Source of the DNA: Hungatella sp. UBA5385
GTDB lineage: Bacteria > Bacillota > Clostridia > Lachnospirales > Lachnospiraceae
Direction: 5' to 3'
DNA: 17,600 bases
Assembly: GCA_002409995.1 (NCBI GenBank)
Contig: DHOR01000016.1
Span: forward strand, 1 to 17,600
Of this stretch, positions 14,621-17,600 are shown one piece after another (within the stretch, counting starts at the first letter, position 1; each line of letters starts with the position of its first letter). The notes below the pieces were generated by a model. It worked only from the letters and a program-made list of their open reading frames with translations. It was not told the DNA's origin and made no database searches. Position numbers and translations under genes: made by a program.

Positions 14621-17600
14621 ATGACAAAAGGTTTTTTAGAAGTTTTTCCTGGATTACATATAACGGACGAACTGCGAGAGCTTTTAAATCTGGTGAAAGT
14701 CGAGAAAGTGGCTTCCACCAGAGATAGAAGCTCTATTCGTATTTATATATTAAGTCCAAGGTTAATCCACAAGAAAGTAATTTATGCTTTGGAAAAGGGC
14801 ATTAAGGATCAGCTTTTTCCTTCCAAGCAGCTGACAGTTAAGATTATTGAAAAGTTCCGTCTCTCTGATCAGTATACGCCGAAGAAGCTGTTAAAGGCAT
14901 ATAAAGACAGTATTTTAATGGAGCTTAAAAATTACAGCATTATAGAATACAATATGTTCCGAAAGGCTGAGTTTGATTTCCCGTCAGATGATCTTATGAT
15001 GATGACAGTGGAGGATACCATTGTTTTTCATGAAAAGGCAGATGAGCTGAAACGAGTGCTGGAAAAAATATTTATGGAGCGCTGCGGTCTTTCTCTTGAG
15101 GTCCGCTATACATATGTTCCCCCTAAGGAAAATGAGCTTGCAAAACAGAAAGAGCTTCAGATGCAGCGGGAGGTGGAGGAGATTGTCAGCAGAACAGCCC
15201 TTGCCTTTAGCAGATCAGAAGAAGAAGTCAGCGGTACCGGTACAGACGGAGCTTATGGAGCTTCTTCTGCGGCTGAGGGTACCTCTTTAGAGCCTGCGGC
15301 AGGTCAAGGATCAGAAGCACCCTTTGATACAGGAGGTGCTGCACCTGCTCCAACTCTTAGAATGGGTGGAAAAAAAGCGAAAAAGAAAGAATTTGTTAAG
15401 AAGGAATTTGTTAAAAAGGAATATAAAGATTTTAAAAGAGGCGGTTTTGGAGGAAAACGGTCCGATAATCCGGATGTCCTCTATGGCCGTGATTTTGATG
15501 GAGAGACTATTGAAATTGATAAGATAGAAGGGGAAATCGGAGAAGTTGCAATCCGTGGACAGATTCTTAATGTAGACAGCAGAGAGCTAAAGAGCGGTAA
15601 AACTCTTATGATCTTTGATGTATCGGATTTCACAGATACCATCACCATTAAGATATTTGCAAGAGAGGATCAGGTTGATGATTTAAAAGCTGCAGTTGTT
15701 AAAGGAAGCTTTATCAAAACCAAAGGAGTGACTACCATTGACCGTTTTGATGGAGAGTTGACTCTTGGTTCTATTATTGGAATTAAAAAAGGGGAAGATT
15801 TTACAGGAAAACGTGTGGACAACAGCCTTGAAAAGCGCGTGGAGCTTCACTGTCATACGAAGATGAGTGATATGGATGGAGTTTCTGAGGTAAAAGATAT
15901 AGTTAAGCGTGCCAAGAAATGGGGCATGCCTGCAATTGCCATTACTGATCATGGCTGTGTTCAGTCCTTCCCTGATGCCAATCATGCCCTGGATAAGGGA
16001 GATGATTTTAAAGTAATCTATGGGGTGGAGGGGTATCTGGTAGATGATTTAAAACAGTTGGTGGAAAACCCCAGAGGACAGAGCTTTTCTGATTCCTTTG
16101 TTGTATTTGATTTAGAAACCACAGGCTTTAGCTCCATGAAAAACAAGATTATTGAAATCGGAGCAGTGAAGGTTGTAAACGGAGTGATCACAGATAAGTT
16201 CAGCAGCTTTGTAAACCCCGTGGACCCTATTCCGTTTGAAATTGAGAACCTGACAGGAATCAATGATTCCATGGTTCTTCCTTATCCAAAGATTGACGTG
16301 ATTCTGCCCCAGTTTCTGGAGTTCTGCGGAGATTCTGTGCTGGTAGCTCATAATGCTTCCTTTGATGTGGGATTCATTTCCTATAATGCACAGCAGCAGG
16401 GGATACCATTTGATCCTACAGTTCTTGATACTGTAACTATGGCAAGACTTCTGCTTCCTAATTTAAATCGTTTTAAGCTGGATACAGTTGCAAAAGCCCT
16501 TAACATTTCCCTGCAGAATCATCACAGGGCAGTGGATGATGCCGGCTGTACTGCAGAGATTTTTGCTGCATTTGTGAAAATGCTGCGTGACAGAGAGGTA
16601 GAAACTCTGGAACAGCTAAACGGAATGAACGCTATGACTCCGGAGATGATTAAGAAGCTGCCGACTAACCATGTAATTATTCTGGCCTCCAATGATGTGG
16701 GAAGGGTGAATTTATATCGCCTTGTTTCAGCTTCTCACATTGATTACTATGCCAGAAGGCCCAGAATTCCCAAGAGTCTTCTCAACCAAAACAGAGAGGG
16801 ACTGATTGTAGGCTCCGCCTGTGAGGCAGGAGAGCTGTACCAGGCAATTCTTAGAAACAGCTCCAATGCTGATATAACCAGAATTGTACATTATTATGAT
16901 TATTTAGAGATCCAACCTCTTGGAAATAACAGCTTTATGCTTCGTAATGAGAAGAGCAGTGTTAAAACAGAGCAGGATTTAATTGATATTAATAAGCGAA
17001 TTGTAGAATTGGGAGAACAGTTTGGCAAGCCTGTCTGTGCCACCTGTGACGTTCATTTCCTTGATCCTGAAGATGAGGTATACCGAAGGATTATTATGGC
17101 AGGCCAGGGCTTTAAAGACAGTGATGATCAGGCTCCCCTGTATTTAAGAACAACAGAAGAGATGCTGAAGGAATTTGAGTATTTAGGTCCCAATAAAGCA
17201 GAAGAGGTAGTGATTAAAAATACCAGAAAAATCGCTGATATGTGTGAGAAGATTTCACCTGTACGTCCTGACAAATGTGCGCCTGTTATCGAGAACTCTG
17301 ATGAGGACTTAAGACAGATCTGTTATGATAAAGCACATGCCATCTATGGTGACGATCTGCCCACAATTGTTACGGAACGTCTGGAAAGGGAGCTAAATTC
17401 CATCATATCCAATGGTTTCGCAGTTATGTATATTATTGCACAGAAGCTGGTATGGAAATCCATAGAGGACGGATATTTAGTAGGCTCCAGAGGATCGGTA
17501 GGTTCCTCCTTTGTCGCCTATATGGCGGGTATTACAGAGGTTAACTCTCTAAGCCCCCATTACTATTGTGAACAATGTCATTATAATGACATTGTTCACA
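14621..17600 (+). CDS. polC: DNA polymerase III alpha subunit PolC, Gram-positive type (5' part, truncated by window end)
   Basis: The frame is open from ATG 14621 to the window end: 993 residues of a protein usually about 1,430-1,500 long. This is the essential replicative polymerase with built-in proofreading. Seen in order: an N-terminal domain (1-195), a low-complexity linker (about 200-285), an OB fold (about 290-400, EIGEVAIRGQILNV), the first PHP part with VELHCHT (407-413) and ITDHG, an inserted DnaQ-type exonuclease starting FVVFDLETTG with D497 and E499, the rest of PHP, and the start of the polymerase palm with GSRGSVGSS (955-963). The Cys pair C983/C986 begins the zinc module. The ribosome site AGGTGA (14611-14616) is 4 nt before the ATG, and the gene starts 11 nt after ispG. 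The final residues NDIVH come from a palindrome and may not be genuine. Confidence 0.96.
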   Translation, partial: MTKGFLEVFPGLHITDELRELLNLVKVEKVASTRDRSSIRIYILSPRLIHKKVIYALEKGIKDQLFPSKQLTVKIIEKFRLSDQYTPKKLLKAYKDSILMELKNYSIIEYNMFRKAEFDFPSDDLMMMTVEDTIVFHEKADELKRVLEKIFMERCGLSLEVRYTYVPPKENELAKQKELQMQREVEEIVSRTALAFSRSEEEVSGTGTDGAYGASSAAEGTSLEPAAGQGSEAPFDTGGAAPAPTLRMGGKKAKKKEFVKKEFVKKEYKDFKRGGFGGKRSDNPDVLYGRDFDGETIEIDKIEGEIGEVAIRGQILNVDSRELKSGKTLMIFDVSDFTDTITIKIFAREDQVDDLKAAVVKGSFIKTKGVTTIDRFDGELTLGSIIGIKKGEDFTGKRVDNSLEKRVELHCHTKMSDMDGVSEVKDIVKRAKKWGMPAIAITDHGCVQSFPDANHALDKGDDFKVIYGVEGYLVDDLKQLVENPRGQSFSDSFVVFDLETTGFSSMKNKIIEIGAVKVVNGVITDKFSSFVNPVDPIPFEIENLTGINDSMVLPYPKIDVILPQFLEFCGDSVLVAHNASFDVGFISYNAQQQGIPFDPTVLDTVTMARLLLPNLNRFKLDTVAKALNISLQNHHRAVDDAGCTAEIFAAFVKMLRDREVETLEQLNGMNAMTPEMIKKLPTNHVIILASNDVGRVNLYRLVSASHIDYYARRPRIPKSLLNQNREGLIVGSACEAGELYQAILRNSSNADITRIVHYYDYLEIQPLGNNSFMLRNEKSSVKTEQDLIDINKRIVELGEQFGKPVCATCDVHFLDPEDEVYRRIIMAGQGFKDSDDQAPLYLRTTEEMLKEFEYLGPNKAEEVVIKNTRKIADMCEKISPVRPDKCAPVIENSDEDLRQICYDKAHAIYGDDLPTIVTERLERELNSIISNGFAVMYIIAQKLVWKSIEDGYLVGSRGSVGSSFVAYMAGITEVNSLSPHYYCEQCHYNDIVH
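15383..15427 (+). repeat. 15-nt tandem repeat in the polC linker
   Basis: Three successive 15-nt units (15383-15397, 15398-15412, 15413-15427) encode KKEFV, KKEFV and KKEYK. The first two differ by one base and the third is diverged. It lies in the linker between the PolC N-terminal domain and the OB fold, within a Lys-rich stretch that follows an acidic Ala/Gly/Thr/Ser-rich stretch. It stays in frame and probably arose by slippage. Confidence 0.7.
17567..17600. repeat. Perfect 34-bp palindrome at the end of the window
   Basis: TGTGAACAATGTCATTA (17567-17583) is followed immediately by its exact reverse complement TAATGACATTGTTCACA (17584-17600). There is no spacer and no mismatch, and it stops at the last base supplied. 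It lies in polC codons 983-993. A genuine core of 14 bp (17577-17590) would arise from the C-H-Y-N-D codons alone. The outer 10-bp arms look like a fold-back copy. Confidence 0.9.

Overview
This window is a core, housekeeping stretch of a low-to-moderate GC Firmicutes chromosome. The gene set and order (codY, rpsB, tsf, then pyrH, frr, uppS, cdsA, dxr, rseP, ispG, polC), the Gram-positive type PolC, the acidic S2 tail and the lipoprotein style of the peptide-binding protein all point to a member of class Clostridia, most likely Lachnospiraceae (Clostridium cluster XIVa). All genes lie on the + strand. I found no tRNA, rRNA, CRISPR array, transposase or phage gene.

Layout. Positions 2-160 are the 3' end of codY (the DNA-binding end of the global nutritional repressor), followed by a hairpin. 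A strong promoter and a structured leader of about 105 nt precede rpsB (392-1132). A terminator-like hairpin separates rpsB from tsf (1261-2184), and a second terminator follows tsf. Next comes a complete oligopeptide ABC transporter: oppB, oppC, oppD and oppF as a tight operon (2383-6358), then the lipoprotein oppA (6479-8197), which has its own promoter, an operator-like dyad and a 5' stem-loop. A very strong terminator closes this block. pyrH restarts from an extended -10 promoter and is followed by frr, uppS, cdsA, dxr, rseP and ispG, closely spaced. Last is polC (14621 to the window end), which is cut off.

How the genes work together. rpsB, tsf, frr and pyrH serve translation and UTP supply. 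uppS, dxr and ispG make isoprenoids by the MEP pathway and the undecaprenyl carrier for the cell wall. cdsA makes CDP-diacylglycerol for phospholipids. rseP is a site-2 membrane protease. polC is the replicative polymerase. The opp block imports peptides and looks like an insertion into the usual rpsB-tsf-pyrH-frr order.

Most interesting points: (1) the window ends in a perfect 34-bp palindrome inside polC, which looks like a fold-back junction or contig-end artefact; (2) the opp operon sits inside a normally contiguous translation cluster, with a candidate CodY site in its leader and codY itself about 2 kb upstream; (3) the oppA promoter carries an interrupted dyad, and its transcript should begin almost exactly at a 13-bp perfect stem; (4) rpsB has a structured leader that could mediate S2 feedback. 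I see no clearly new multi-gene system. Otherwise this is a well-conserved region.
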